DNA from: Streptomyces sp. MA5143a
Lineage (GTDB): Bacteria > Actinomycetota > Actinomycetes > Streptomycetales > Streptomycetaceae
Assembly: GCF_900290235.1 (NCBI RefSeq)
Contig: NZ_OLMK01000036.1
Coordinates: forward strand, 1-64,000
Reading direction: 5' to 3'
Length of the DNA: 64,000 nucleotides
Positions 1-8,744 of this stretch are shown here, piece by piece. The notes below the pieces were generated by a model. It worked only from the letters and a program-made list of their open reading frames with translations. It was not told the origin of the DNA and did no database searches. Position numbers and translations under genes: made by a program. Each line of letters opens with the position of its first letter. The stretch's first letter is position 1.

Positions 1-1599
1 GAGCTGGAAGGCTCCGTTGTGCAGCCGCACCTGCGCGGGCTTGAGCACATCGGCGTTGGTCCATGCGATCGGGAGCGTCGCGTCCTGCGCGAACGAGTCG
101 GCGGTGGGCAGGTGGTCGAGGGCCTTGTTGACGTCCATCCCTTCCAGCCCGTCCATGAGGGCGAACACGCCGCCGAAGAGGATGCTGCCCAGCACCTTGA
201 GCCCGATGTCACCCACCACACTGCGCAGCATGCCGCCGAGCCCGTCGGCGATCTTCCCGAGCCAGAGTTCGAAGTCGCCGAAGATGCCGTCGGTCGTCGT
301 CCATTGACTGAGGTCCTGCTGAACCACCCTGTACGTCACACACGCCTGGCCCTTGGAGTTCTGGCCGAGCGTCGGCTGTATGGCGTACTCGATCTTGGCG
401 TAGCCGTCGATGTGGCTGTTCACGGGGATGTGGAGCTGCATGTGCGTGGTGATCCTGTCGTAGTCCACGGAGACCGAGAACAGGGTCGCCACCGGCTGGT
501 AGCTGTCGCCGTCGACGTCGATCTCGGCCATGCGGAACTCCGATGCCGCGGTGAACACTCCGTTCTTGACGGTGAGTTTTGCGTCCGGGAAGTGGTGCTG
601 GAGCCCCGGCAGCACCATCTTGTGCATGAAACGGTCCTTCGAGACGGTGAATCCGGACCATTTCTGCTGGTCGCCCAGCATGGCACCCGGCGCGAGTTCC
701 TGTGGTGCGTTGCCGGGGTCGCGGTTCTCGGTCATGCACAGCACGCCGAGGTAGGAGTCGTCCTCGTTCGTGCCGTTGATGTAGGCGTAGCTGGTGTGGG
801 TGGGGACGAGCCAGGCCAGGTCGCCCATCGCCTCAGCCGAGTTGAGGTCGACGGCGGTGAAGACGTGCTGGAACTGGCCCAGGTTGGCCGGGGCGTTGAG
901 CCATTGTTCGAGCAGGTACTTGAGAGTCTTGTTCAGCCATTCCCGGTCTTCGTCCGGCATGTCCCCGGCGGCCGGCTGAGCGAACGCCACGTCGGTGACC
1001 AGGGCCAGCTTTCCGTCGTCCGGGAGGGTGTCCACCCTCAGCTGCTGTGCGGGGTCGAACGCGAGGTCGACCTCGACCCCGGCGGTTCCTCCCTTGACGA
1101 CGTAGTCCGTCTTGTCCTCGCCGTCGACGATCACCACCTCGGCGCTGAACGGGATCTTCATGATGACTTTGCTGCCGGTTCCCCCGGTGGTGAGGGTCCA
1201 TGGCTCGAACTGTCCGGAGAGGGCGACCTCGGGACTGAACTTCGTTCTGCGGACAGTGCCGTCCCACGCGTGGGGCGAGGTGCCGTACTTGGCGATGGCG
1301 TTGTTGACGTCCGTCAGCGCGACGGCGGAGATGGTGTCCCAGCCGAGGGTGGTGAAGTCGTCCGTCGAGGGCGGGGTGTCCCCCAGCAGCCGGGTGGTCT
1401 TCAGCTTGTGCGCCGAGTCGGCGTCCACGTAGGACAGGTGAAGATGCTTGCCGCCGGGAATGGCCGGCAGCAGGGAGGGGGCGGCGGCCGCCCCCTCCGG
1501 CGGGGTGGCGGCACGGGCGGTCGCGGGGACGCCGAGAGCGGCGGCGGAGCCGAAGACGGCGCTCAGCGCGCCGCGACGGGAGAGAGCGGAGTGATCCAT
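1..1599 (-). CDS. Secreted P47-like (TULIP superfamily) protein, 3' end cut by window
   Basis: This frame opens at ATG 1599 and stays open to the window edge (533 codons). The N-terminus has SRRGAL followed by a hydrophobic stretch and ARA, which reads as a Tat-type signal peptide. The mature part has the P47-type landmarks GWDTISAVALTDVNNAI, a WTL-TTGGTGSKV strand, and TENRDPGNAPQELAPGA. A hydrophobic helix region lies near residues 455-495. It is a clear paralogue of the next gene: the C-terminus here (HNGAFQL) aligns with INGGLQV there, so only about seven residues are lost at the edge. P47 belongs to the TULIP lipid-binding superfamily and is known from clostridial neurotoxin orfX clusters. 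Function in Streptomyces is not known to me; lipid binding is inference. Confidence 0.65.
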   Translation of the reverse strand, partial: MDHSALSRRGALSAVFGSAAALGVPATARAATPPEGAAAAPSLLPAIPGGKHLHLSYVDADSAHKLKTTRLLGDTPPSTDDFTTLGWDTISAVALTDVNNAIAKYGTSPHAWDGTVRRTKFSPEVALSGQFEPWTLTTGGTGSKVIMKIPFSAEVVIVDGEDKTDYVVKGGTAGVEVDLAFDPAQQLRVDTLPDDGKLALVTDVAFAQPAAGDMPDEDREWLNKTLKYLLEQWLNAPANLGQFQHVFTAVDLNSAEAMGDLAWLVPTHTSYAYINGTNEDDSYLGVLCMTENRDPGNAPQELAPGAMLGDQQKWSGFTVSKDRFMHKMVLPGLQHHFPDAKLTVKNGVFTAASEFRMAEIDVDGDSYQPVATLFSVSVDYDRITTHMQLHIPVNSHIDGYAKIEYAIQPTLGQNSKGQACVTYRVVQQDLSQWTTTDGIFGDFELWLGKIADGLGGMLRSVVGDIGLKVLGSILFGGVFALMDGLEGMDVNKALDHLPTADSFAQDATLPIAWTNADVLKPAQVRLHNGAFQL

Positions 1600-1747
1600 C
1601 GGAGATCCCTTTCCGGGGCGGGAGCGGGGCGGTGGGTGGCGCGTTCGCGCGCGGGCGCGCCAGGGTCCGGCCCGCCACCTGGGACGGGTGCGAGGCGTAC
1701 GGGCGGGGTGCGGGACGTACAGGACGAGGTGCGAGGCCCCGGTGTGG

Positions 1748-3442
1748 CTACTGGCTGAAACAGTCTCCGCCGACCTGCAGACCACCGTTGATCATGGCTG
1801 CCTTGGGGTTGAAGGTCTTGGCGTCGGCCCATGTGATGGGAGCCGTCACCGCGTTCACCATCGCCAGGATGCCGGGCAGGTCGCCGAGCGCCTTGTCGGC
1901 GTTGAACAGCGGGATCTGTTCGAATATCGCCGGGAGAGTGGCGACGAGAGCCACGGCGGTCGCGATGACGACCTTCACGATCAGGCTCGCACCCTTGGCG
2001 GCCAGGGCGCCGGCAACGGAGGCCAGCACGAGGACGATGATGTCCACCGCGATCTCCACTCCCTCGAGCCAGTCCGCGACCGTGTGCCAGTGCTGGGAGG
2101 ATTCTTCAACGACTTCGTACGCCAGGTTGGGCTCGCCCTTGTTGTTGTGCGACATCGTCGGCTGTACGCGGTACTTCATGGTGGCGTAGCCGTCGATCCC
2201 CGGCGAGATGGGGATGTGTACGTCCATCTCCACTTGGAGTGTCTGCCCGATGACGGAGAAATGGAAGGACGTCACCTTCGGGTGGTACTTGAGGCCACCC
2301 GCCTCGACGGTGTCGAGCGAGAACTCCCCCTTGGACACGATCTCTCCCGCCGTGAGGACGAAAGTGCCGTCAGGGAAACTGTGTTGCACCGCCGGCATGA
2401 TCATCTTGTTGAGCACACGGTCGATGGAGATGGTGAACGTGGCCTCCGCTCCGGGGATGATGGCACCCGGCGCGAGTTCCTGTGCCGCCATGCCGGGGTC
2501 GCGGTTCTCGGTCATGCAGAGCACGCCGAGGTAGGAGGAGTTGGCGTCCTTGCCGTTGATGTAGGCGTACTCCCGGGTCGTGGGAGTGAGCCAGCTGAGC
2601 TCGCCCTGCGCCTCGGCTGTGTTCAGATCGATGGTGGCGAACACGTGGTCGAACCTGCCGAGGTTCGACATGTCGCCGGAGTCCCTGGCGTTGAGCCACT
2701 GTCCGAGCAGGGCAGTCAGGCTCCGGACCACCGCGGCCTTCTCGTCGGGGTTCTTGATGCCCGGCTTCTCGAAATCCAGATGGGTGATCATCGCGAGCGG
2801 CTTCGCGTCGTCGCCGTCCTGGTCCTCCTTGCCGCTGTCGCCGGGCGACGACTGGAGCTTCAGCTCCTTCACGTTGCCGTCCTTCGAGGAGGTGTGGTAC
2901 TCCAGGTAGACCTCGACGTTCGCGCTACCGCCCTGGATGTCGTAGACGGCCTGGTCCTTGCCCGGGTTCACGACCAGGGTGGCGTGGAACGGGATCTTCA
3001 TGAGGACGTTGCCGCCGGTGCCGCCGGGCGTCAGGCGCCAGGCGTCGAACCCTCCGGACGCCTCGACCGGAGAGCTGAAGGTCGAGCCCGGGATCTTGGC
3101 GCTCCACTCCTTGGGCGTGGTGGCGTTGTTGAGAATGGCCCGGTTCACATCCGTCAGCCTGACGGCGGAGACCGTGTCCCAGCCCATGGTCTCGTTGGGA
3201 ATCGCTTTGTCGTCCGTCAGCCGGACTTCTCTCGTGGACCCCAGCGGCCGGTGGGCATGCTCGGAGTCCACCAGGGCGACCCGGAGAACCTTGCCCTTCG
3301 GGATGTCCGGCATGGGCTGACCGCCTGTTGCGGCACCGGCCTTCGAGGTGCTCGCGTGAGCCGTCACCGGGACGGCGAGTGCGGCGGTGCTGGCCATGGC
3401 GGCTGTCAGCGCGCCGCGTCGGGTGAGCGGAGAACGGTCCAT
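1748..3442 (-). CDS. Secreted P47-like (TULIP superfamily) protein
   Basis: A 564-residue protein, paralogous along its whole length to the gene downstream. The start is set at ATG 3442 because AAAGGG sits 8 nt upstream and TRRGALTAAMAST, a Tat-like signal, follows directly; an upstream in-frame ATG at 3595 would bury the signal. Landmarks are GWDTVSAVRLTDVNRAI near residue 90, WRLTPGGTGGNVLMKIPF, LSWLTPTTREYAYING and TENRDPGMAAQELAPGAIIPGAEA. Residues of about 464-512 form two strongly hydrophobic alanine/valine-rich helices, followed by PITWADAK and the P47-like C-terminus NGGLQVGGD. The two genes are 148 bp apart and probably co-transcribed from the 3443-3919 region. The family assignment is from remembered motifs; a lipid-binding or toxin-associated role is inference. 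Confidence 0.65.
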   Translation of the reverse strand: MDRSPLTRRGALTAAMASTAALAVPVTAHASTSKAGAATGGQPMPDIPKGKVLRVALVDSEHAHRPLGSTREVRLTDDKAIPNETMGWDTVSAVRLTDVNRAILNNATTPKEWSAKIPGSTFSSPVEASGGFDAWRLTPGGTGGNVLMKIPFHATLVVNPGKDQAVYDIQGGSANVEVYLEYHTSSKDGNVKELKLQSSPGDSGKEDQDGDDAKPLAMITHLDFEKPGIKNPDEKAAVVRSLTALLGQWLNARDSGDMSNLGRFDHVFATIDLNTAEAQGELSWLTPTTREYAYINGKDANSSYLGVLCMTENRDPGMAAQELAPGAIIPGAEATFTISIDRVLNKMIMPAVQHSFPDGTFVLTAGEIVSKGEFSLDTVEAGGLKYHPKVTSFHFSVIGQTLQVEMDVHIPISPGIDGYATMKYRVQPTMSHNNKGEPNLAYEVVEESSQHWHTVADWLEGVEIAVDIIVLVLASVAGALAAKGASLIVKVVIATAVALVATLPAIFEQIPLFNADKALGDLPGILAMVNAVTAPITWADAKTFNPKAAMINGGLQVGGDCFSQ

Positions 3443-3919
3443 TCTGTGCCCTTTCAGAGAACGCCGGGCATGCGTCCGGCAGGCGGCAGGCCGTGTACGG
3501 GAGTGCCGGGCCTCCGCTCGCGGTGCGGCCACGCTCCGCATGGTCACCGGAGCGCCTTCCGGCCCGATGGCCTGACTGTAGGGACAGAGGCGCAACGAAA
3601 CTCTGTACCGTTTCTGGATCGCCGACCCGGGTCCGTTCCGCCTGGCTCAACCCGCTCCGACCTGCGGAAAGGCGTAACACTTCGGTGCCGGTGCGGACTT
3701 GCGGAGTCACCGTGCTGCCGGTCGTGTGCCGGTCGGCGCGTACTGCTGCCGGTTCTTGCCGGGTCGTCGTGTTCCCGGAGCCCGACGAGGAGTCTTTGCG
3801 CAGGTCGGGAAGATCAGCGGACTGAATCGGCGGACATGGAACCACTCCAGGGTTTCTTCCCCGGCGGTTCCTAGGGTGTGAGGCGCTGACTTCCGAACTC
3901 CGCATGAGGGGACCCGCGC
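3443..3919. promoter_or_regulatory. Divergent promoter region between P47-like and Vps62-like genes
   Basis: This 477-bp stretch separates two divergent secreted-protein genes and must carry both promoters. Its open frames lack ribosome binding sites and recognisable composition. It is somewhat less GC-rich around 3590-3620. I could not identify a specific operator. Confidence 0.4.
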
Positions 3920-4969
3920 ATGTTCTCTTTACCCAGTGGTCGGTCGTTCTCGATCCGAAGATGGGGAGCCGGACTGATCGCGACGGTGTCTGCCGTCGCT
4001 CTCCTTCCGGTCCTGGCCGCCCGTCCGGCCGCCGCGCAGGGCGGCACGGCCTCGGCCGCGTCACTGTCGGCGCAGGATGCCGAACTCGCGCGCCGGTACG
4101 CTCCGTTGGTCCGCCTCGAACGCGACGAGGAGTACTTCCCGTCCGACGTCGAGAGTTTCCTGAGCAACACCCATGTCGAGACGCATCGTGAGGGCGACAA
4201 CCCGAACCGGCAGTTCCGCGTGAGCAACCAACCGCTGGGCTGCGACTCCTGCACCGAGCCGGCGTTCCTCAGCGGATGGCCCGACAGGGCGACCCTCGAC
4301 CAGGTGCCCGCCTACGCCGAAATCGTCCACCGCACCGACAACGGCAGCGCGACCGACATCACCGACATCAACTACTGGATGTTCTATCCCTACAACCGCG
4401 GCAAGCGCGTGTGCATGACCGTGTTCATCGCGAACAGGTGCCTGGGGGGCCTCTACTCCACGTTCGGCCATCACGTCGGCGACTGGGAGCACGTCACCCT
4501 GCGCCTCGTCGACAACGAGCCGCACCAGGTCTCCATGAGCCAGCACAACAGCGGGCAGACCGTCGCCTACGGCAGGGAGATCGCCGTGGACGGCACCCAG
4601 CCGCTGGTCTACGCGGCCTGGGGATCCCACGGCCTGTACCCCGCCCCCGGAGACCACACCTACCTGCGTCTCCCCAATGGCCACAGCCTCGTGGACCGGA
4701 CGAGCAACGGCCCGCTCTGGGACACCCGCAAGGCCCTCAAGGTGTTCTCCTGGCAGCCCGCGGGCAGCTACACCGGCGATCTGTCCTGGCTGAACTACAC
4801 CGGCCGGTGGGGCAATCCGAAGTCCGGCTGCGCCGTGGTCGAAGCCGTCAGCGGGGAGTGCATGCTGAACGCCGGCCCCGAGGGCCCGAACCTCAAGGAG
4901 GTGTTCGGGCCGCGGACGCAGCCCCTGGACAACGCGCCCGACCGTTCGGGCGGATCGGTCGCCGAGTGA
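3920..4969 (+). CDS. Secreted Vps62-related protein
   Basis: A 349-residue protein with an N-terminal signal: basic SIRRWG, a hydrophobic stretch to residue 36, then AAA. It starts at ATG 3920 with AGGGGA upstream. The mature region matches the Vps62 family (named after a yeast vacuolar sorting protein): YAPLVRLERDEEYFPSDVESFL, TDINYWMFYPYN, GHHVGDWEHVTLRLVDNEPHQVSMSQHNSG and PLVYAAWGSHGLYPAPGDHTY. The paired cysteines in GCDSC and the later Cys residues fit an extracellular disulfide-bonded protein. Bacterial members are secreted and their activity is unclear to me. It is divergent from two P47-like genes, which hints at a shared extracellular or membrane-directed job; that link is inference. 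Confidence 0.75.
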   Translation: MFSLPSGRSFSIRRWGAGLIATVSAVALLPVLAARPAAAQGGTASAASLSAQDAELARRYAPLVRLERDEEYFPSDVESFLSNTHVETHREGDNPNRQFRVSNQPLGCDSCTEPAFLSGWPDRATLDQVPAYAEIVHRTDNGSATDITDINYWMFYPYNRGKRVCMTVFIANRCLGGLYSTFGHHVGDWEHVTLRLVDNEPHQVSMSQHNSGQTVAYGREIAVDGTQPLVYAAWGSHGLYPAPGDHTYLRLPNGHSLVDRTSNGPLWDTRKALKVFSWQPAGSYTGDLSWLNYTGRWGNPKSGCAVVEAVSGECMLNAGPEGPNLKEVFGPRTQPLDNAPDRSGGSVAE

Positions 4970-5137
4970 AGGAGGGCGGCCCGCGCGCCCCGTGGGCCGA
5001 TCTTTTCCGGCCGCCTGTTGGCGGACAATGATCTCTCCAGGCCACGATCCGGTCACGTACTGTGATGCCCTCGCATCAGCAGATCATGACCAGGTGAGGC
5101 CGACGCCGCAGTTCCGGCGACGGAGAATCGAGACACG

Positions 5138-8100
5138 TTGGGGCGTACGCCTGAGCAGTTCGGGGCCTGGATCCGTGGCCGACGGACAGGGCTGGGGCTG
5201 AGCCAGTCCCAACTCGCCCAACGTGCCGGAGTCAGTGTCCGCGGTATCCGCGAGATCGAGCACGGCCGGATCCCGTCGCCGGACAACCCCTCGGTGCTCC
5301 GGCTGAAAGCGGTACTGGGGCTGGACACCGAACCGGAACCCCGACCCGAGGCCGAGCCCGGCCGAGCACCACGGCTCCGGCTCGACATCCTCGGCCCGCT
5401 CACCCTCCACGTGGCGGGACGGCGGACCCAGCCCGGCGCGACGAAGCAGAGCAGCCTGCTGGCCCTGCTCGCCCTCCACCCCAACACGCCCGTGTCCCTG
5501 GAGGAGATCGTCGACATCCTGTGGGAGGACCACCCACCCGCCAGCTCCCTGAACATGATCCACACCTACGTGACCCGGCTGCGCCGCCTGCTCGCACCCG
5601 CGGCCCGCCCCGGAGAGCCGTCCGGCGGCGTACTGCTGCGCACCCGCGCCGGCTATCTGCTGGATCTGGCCGGGGGCGGACATGAGTCGGACGCGGCCCG
5701 GTTCACCACCCTGGCCTCCCTTCCCGAGGACGCGAATGAGGCGTACGCCCAGGCCGAGTCGGCGCTGCGGCTGTGGCGCGGCGCCGTCCTCCAGGACATG
5801 CCGTCCCGGCTGCGCGAGCACCCCTCGGCCGTCACCCTCACCCGGCTGCGGCTGACGGTGCTCCAGGCGTACGCCGACAGCGCCCTGGCCCGGGGCACGA
5901 CGGACAACGCCGTCCACGAACTGCGTAGGACGGCCGATCTGGAGCCCCTGCACGAAGGGGTGCACGCCCGGCTGATGCTGGCGCTCGCGGCCTCGGGCGA
6001 ACAGGCAGCCGCCCTGAGCCTGTACACGGCCCTGCGCGACCGCCTCGACGACCAGCTCGGCGTCCGTCCCGGTCCCGAGCTGACCGACGCCCATCTGCGG
6101 GTCCTGCGCGGGGACCTCCCACCACCCGCCACCGCCCGTACGACCGTGTCCCCGGCACCGGCACCCTCCACCCCGCAGGTCGTCCCCGCGCTCCTGCCCT
6201 ACGACGCCGCGTACTTCACCGGACGTGCCGATCACCTGGCCCGGCTGGACGCCCTGCTGCCCGCTGCCGGGGAGGGTCCCGCCGGGGGGAGCGGGGTCTG
6301 TGCGCTGACCGGTGCCGGGGGAGCGGGCAAGACCGCTCTCGCCGTGCACTGGGCGCACCGGGTGCGCGACCGCTTCCCCGACGGCCAGCTCTTCGTGGAC
6401 CTGCGCGGCCACTCGCCGGAGGGCCCGGTGCGCCCGGTGGAGGCGCTGACCCGGTTCCTGCTGGCGCTGGGTGTGGCCGCGGAGGCCGTTCCGGGGACGC
6501 CGGAGACCGCCGCCGACCTGTACCGGACGCTGGCCGCCAAGCGGCGGCTGCTGGTCGTGCTGGACAACGCCGTGGACGCGGAGCAGGTCCGGCCGCTGCT
6601 GCCCGGCGGCCCCGGCTGTCTGGTGCTGGTCACCAGCCGTGACCGGTTGGCCGGGCTGGCGGCCCGCGACGGCGCCCGGCGGATCGGGGTGGATGTGCTC
6701 AGCCCCGCCGAATCACGGCTCCTGCTGCATCGCACCCTCGGCGCGGAGCGTGTGGACGCCGACCCCCGGGCGGCTGCCGAGCTCGCCCATGCCTGCGGGC
6801 ACCTTCCCCTGGCGCTGCGGATCGCCGCCGCCAACCTCGACCACACCCCCTGGCGCACGCTGGAGGAGCAGGCCGCCGAACTGCGTGACGGCGACCGGCT
6901 GTCCGCGCTGGCCGTGACCGGTGACGCGACCACCGCCGTACGGAGCGCCTTCGATCTCTCGTACCACGCCCTCGACGCCCCGGCCCGGCGGATGTTCCGG
7001 CTGCTCGCCCTGGTGCCCGGCCCGGAGACGGGTCTCGACGCCGCCGCGGTCGTCGCGGGCGTCGCCCCCGCGGAGGCCGCCGCGCTGCTGGAACGGCTCA
7101 CCGCCGCCCATATGCTGCGGGAACACCGGGCGGGCCGGTACCGCCGCCACGACCTGGTCGCGCTGTACGCGGCCGAGCGGTTGCGTCTGGAGGAGACCGC
7201 CGCCGACCGCCGCGCGGCCTCCGAGGCCCTGTACACCTGGCTCCTGACGGCGACGGGCCACTGCGCCCGGCTGCTGTACCCCGGCCAGCCACCCCTGCCT
7301 CCCACCGGCACCGACGGCGACGGCGACGGCGGCCGCGCTGACGCCGTGCCCCCGCCCCGCATCCCCGACGCCGCCGCGGCGATCCGCTGGCTCGACGACG
7401 AACTGCCCAACCTCGCCGCCGCCGTCCAGCAGGCCGCCGCCGAGCGCCACCCCGCCTCCTGGCGGCTCGCCGACGCTCTGCGCGGCCACTCCTGGACCCG
7501 CAAGACCGCCGTGGACTGGGCGGCACTCGGCCGGGCCGCCCTGGACGCCGCCCGTGCCGCAGACGAGCCCGTTGCCCAGGCCGCCATGCACAACCTGCTC
7601 GGCGCCACGGAACTCCACCAGAGCCTCCCCTATGCGGCCATCCCCCACTTCGAGCAGACGCTCGCCCTCTCCGAGGTGGGCGGCTGGCCGGAGGGTACGG
7701 CTGTGGCGCTCACCAACCTCGCCAGTGTGAACTGGCTCGTCGGCCGGCTGACACGCGGTGCGGAGTACCTGGAGAAGGCCACGGAGATCGACCGGCGCAA
7801 CGGCATGCCGGACGGCCACCCGGTCGTCCTGCTCACGCTCGGGATCACGCTGCGCGATCTGGGCCGGCTGACCGAGTCGCTGGACCGTCTGCGGTGGGCC
7901 GAGCGTGCTCCGCGCAACCTCGACTCCCAGCACAACCGGATCCTGACCCACGCCAACCTGGGACGCACCCTGTACCTCCTCGGGGAGCCCGCGCGGGCGA
8001 CGCACCACCTGGCGACCGCCCTGACGATGGTCCGGGAGAGCGGCGAACAGGGCAGCGAGGCGTACGTGCTGCGCTTCCAGTCCTCCGTCCACCGCGACAC

Positions 8101-8647
8101 CGGTGACCTCACCACCGCCCTGGACATGGCGACGACCGCCACGCGTCTCTTCGACGAGGACGGCGAGGAGTACTACCGCGCGGACGCCCGCATCGCCCTC
8201 GGCAGCGTCCTGCTCGCCCTCGACCGCCCCGACGAGGCGGAGGTCGTCTACCGGGAAGCGCTCAAGTTGGCCGAGGAACGTGGCGCGGACGAACTGCGGG
8301 CCCGCGCCCTGCTCGGCCTGGCCGCCGTGACGGACCCGCCCGACCGGGAACAGGTCTGCCGCGCGCTGGACATCGCCCGCGGCACGGAACACCTGCTGGT
8401 GGAGGCGGAGGCCCTGACCGCCCTGGCCGGTGCCGAACTGCGGCACGGCGAGGCGGCCACCGCCGCCGCCCACGCCCGCGAGGCCTTGGCGGTGCACCGT
8501 GGCACCGGCCACCGCAAGGCCCAGGCCGAGGCCCTCGACATCCTCGGCCGCGCCGTCGCCGCGACCGGGGAGGAGGACCCGGCCCCGTACCGTCAGGAGG
8601 CCGGCGAGATCTTCCGGGCCCTCGGCATCCCGGTTCAGCGGCACTGA
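5138..8647 (+). CDS. XRE-SARP-NB-ARC-TPR transcriptional regulator (AfsR-like)
   Basis: A very large regulator of 1169 residues. Residues 6-55 form an XRE helix-turn-helix (LSQSQLAQRAGVSVRGIREIEHG). Residues of about 82-150 are an OmpR/SARP winged helix, followed by a bacterial transcriptional activation domain to about 325. The NB-ARC ATPase has Walker A GAGGAGKT near residue 392, LLVVLDNA, TSRDRL and GHLPLAL. The C-terminal third is TPR-like. The start is TTG 5138; no in-frame ATG or GTG lies closer upstream, and GGAG lies 12 nt before it. The family activates secondary-metabolite or stress genes, with ATP/GTP and TPR partners modulating activity. No biosynthetic cluster adjoins it, so the target is unknown. 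The extra N-terminal XRE domain is a known but less common variant. Confidence 0.85.
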   Translation: MGRTPEQFGAWIRGRRTGLGLSQSQLAQRAGVSVRGIREIEHGRIPSPDNPSVLRLKAVLGLDTEPEPRPEAEPGRAPRLRLDILGPLTLHVAGRRTQPGATKQSSLLALLALHPNTPVSLEEIVDILWEDHPPASSLNMIHTYVTRLRRLLAPAARPGEPSGGVLLRTRAGYLLDLAGGGHESDAARFTTLASLPEDANEAYAQAESALRLWRGAVLQDMPSRLREHPSAVTLTRLRLTVLQAYADSALARGTTDNAVHELRRTADLEPLHEGVHARLMLALAASGEQAAALSLYTALRDRLDDQLGVRPGPELTDAHLRVLRGDLPPPATARTTVSPAPAPSTPQVVPALLPYDAAYFTGRADHLARLDALLPAAGEGPAGGSGVCALTGAGGAGKTALAVHWAHRVRDRFPDGQLFVDLRGHSPEGPVRPVEALTRFLLALGVAAEAVPGTPETAADLYRTLAAKRRLLVVLDNAVDAEQVRPLLPGGPGCLVLVTSRDRLAGLAARDGARRIGVDVLSPAESRLLLHRTLGAERVDADPRAAAELAHACGHLPLALRIAAANLDHTPWRTLEEQAAELRDGDRLSALAVTGDATTAVRSAFDLSYHALDAPARRMFRLLALVPGPETGLDAAAVVAGVAPAEAAALLERLTAAHMLREHRAGRYRRHDLVALYAAERLRLEETAADRRAASEALYTWLLTATGHCARLLYPGQPPLPPTGTDGDGDGGRADAVPPPRIPDAAAAIRWLDDELPNLAAAVQQAAAERHPASWRLADALRGHSWTRKTAVDWAALGRAALDAARAADEPVAQAAMHNLLGATELHQSLPYAAIPHFEQTLALSEVGGWPEGTAVALTNLASVNWLVGRLTRGAEYLEKATEIDRRNGMPDGHPVVLLTLGITLRDLGRLTESLDRLRWAERAPRNLDSQHNRILTHANLGRTLYLLGEPARATHHLATALTMVRESGEQGSEAYVLRFQSSVHRDTGDLTTALDMATTATRLFDEDGEEYYRADARIALGSVLLALDRPDEAEVVYREALKLAEERGADELRARALLGLAAVTDPPDREQVCRALDIARGTEHLLVEAEALTALAGAELRHGEAATAAAHAREALAVHRGTGHRKAQAEALDILGRAVAATGEEDPAPYRQEAGEIFRALGIPVQRH

Positions 8648-8679
8648 CCGGGCCGCCCCGCCGGGGAGGGGGCTTTCCG

Positions 8680-8725
8680 GCTCACCGCCGCCTCTCCTCC
8701 CTGGGGGAGGGGAGACGGCTTCAGA
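8680..8725. terminator. Candidate bidirectional terminator between convergent genes
   Basis: An imperfect GC-rich inverted repeat (TCTCCTCCC against GGGAGGGGAGA around 8692-8714) lies between the convergent SARP gene and the ABC ATPase gene. There is no T-run, as is usual in Streptomyces. Confidence 0.4.
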
Positions 8726-8744
8726 AGCCGGCCTTACCCGACCG

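Noticed and set aside
1688..3874. A 728-codon plus-strand open frame across the P47-like gene
   Set aside because: Antisense shadow; the minus strand has a ribosome binding site, export signal and a paralogue.
3443..3919. Possible small gene between the P47-like and Vps62-like genes
   Set aside because: Open frames here have no start signal and differ in composition from real neighbours.
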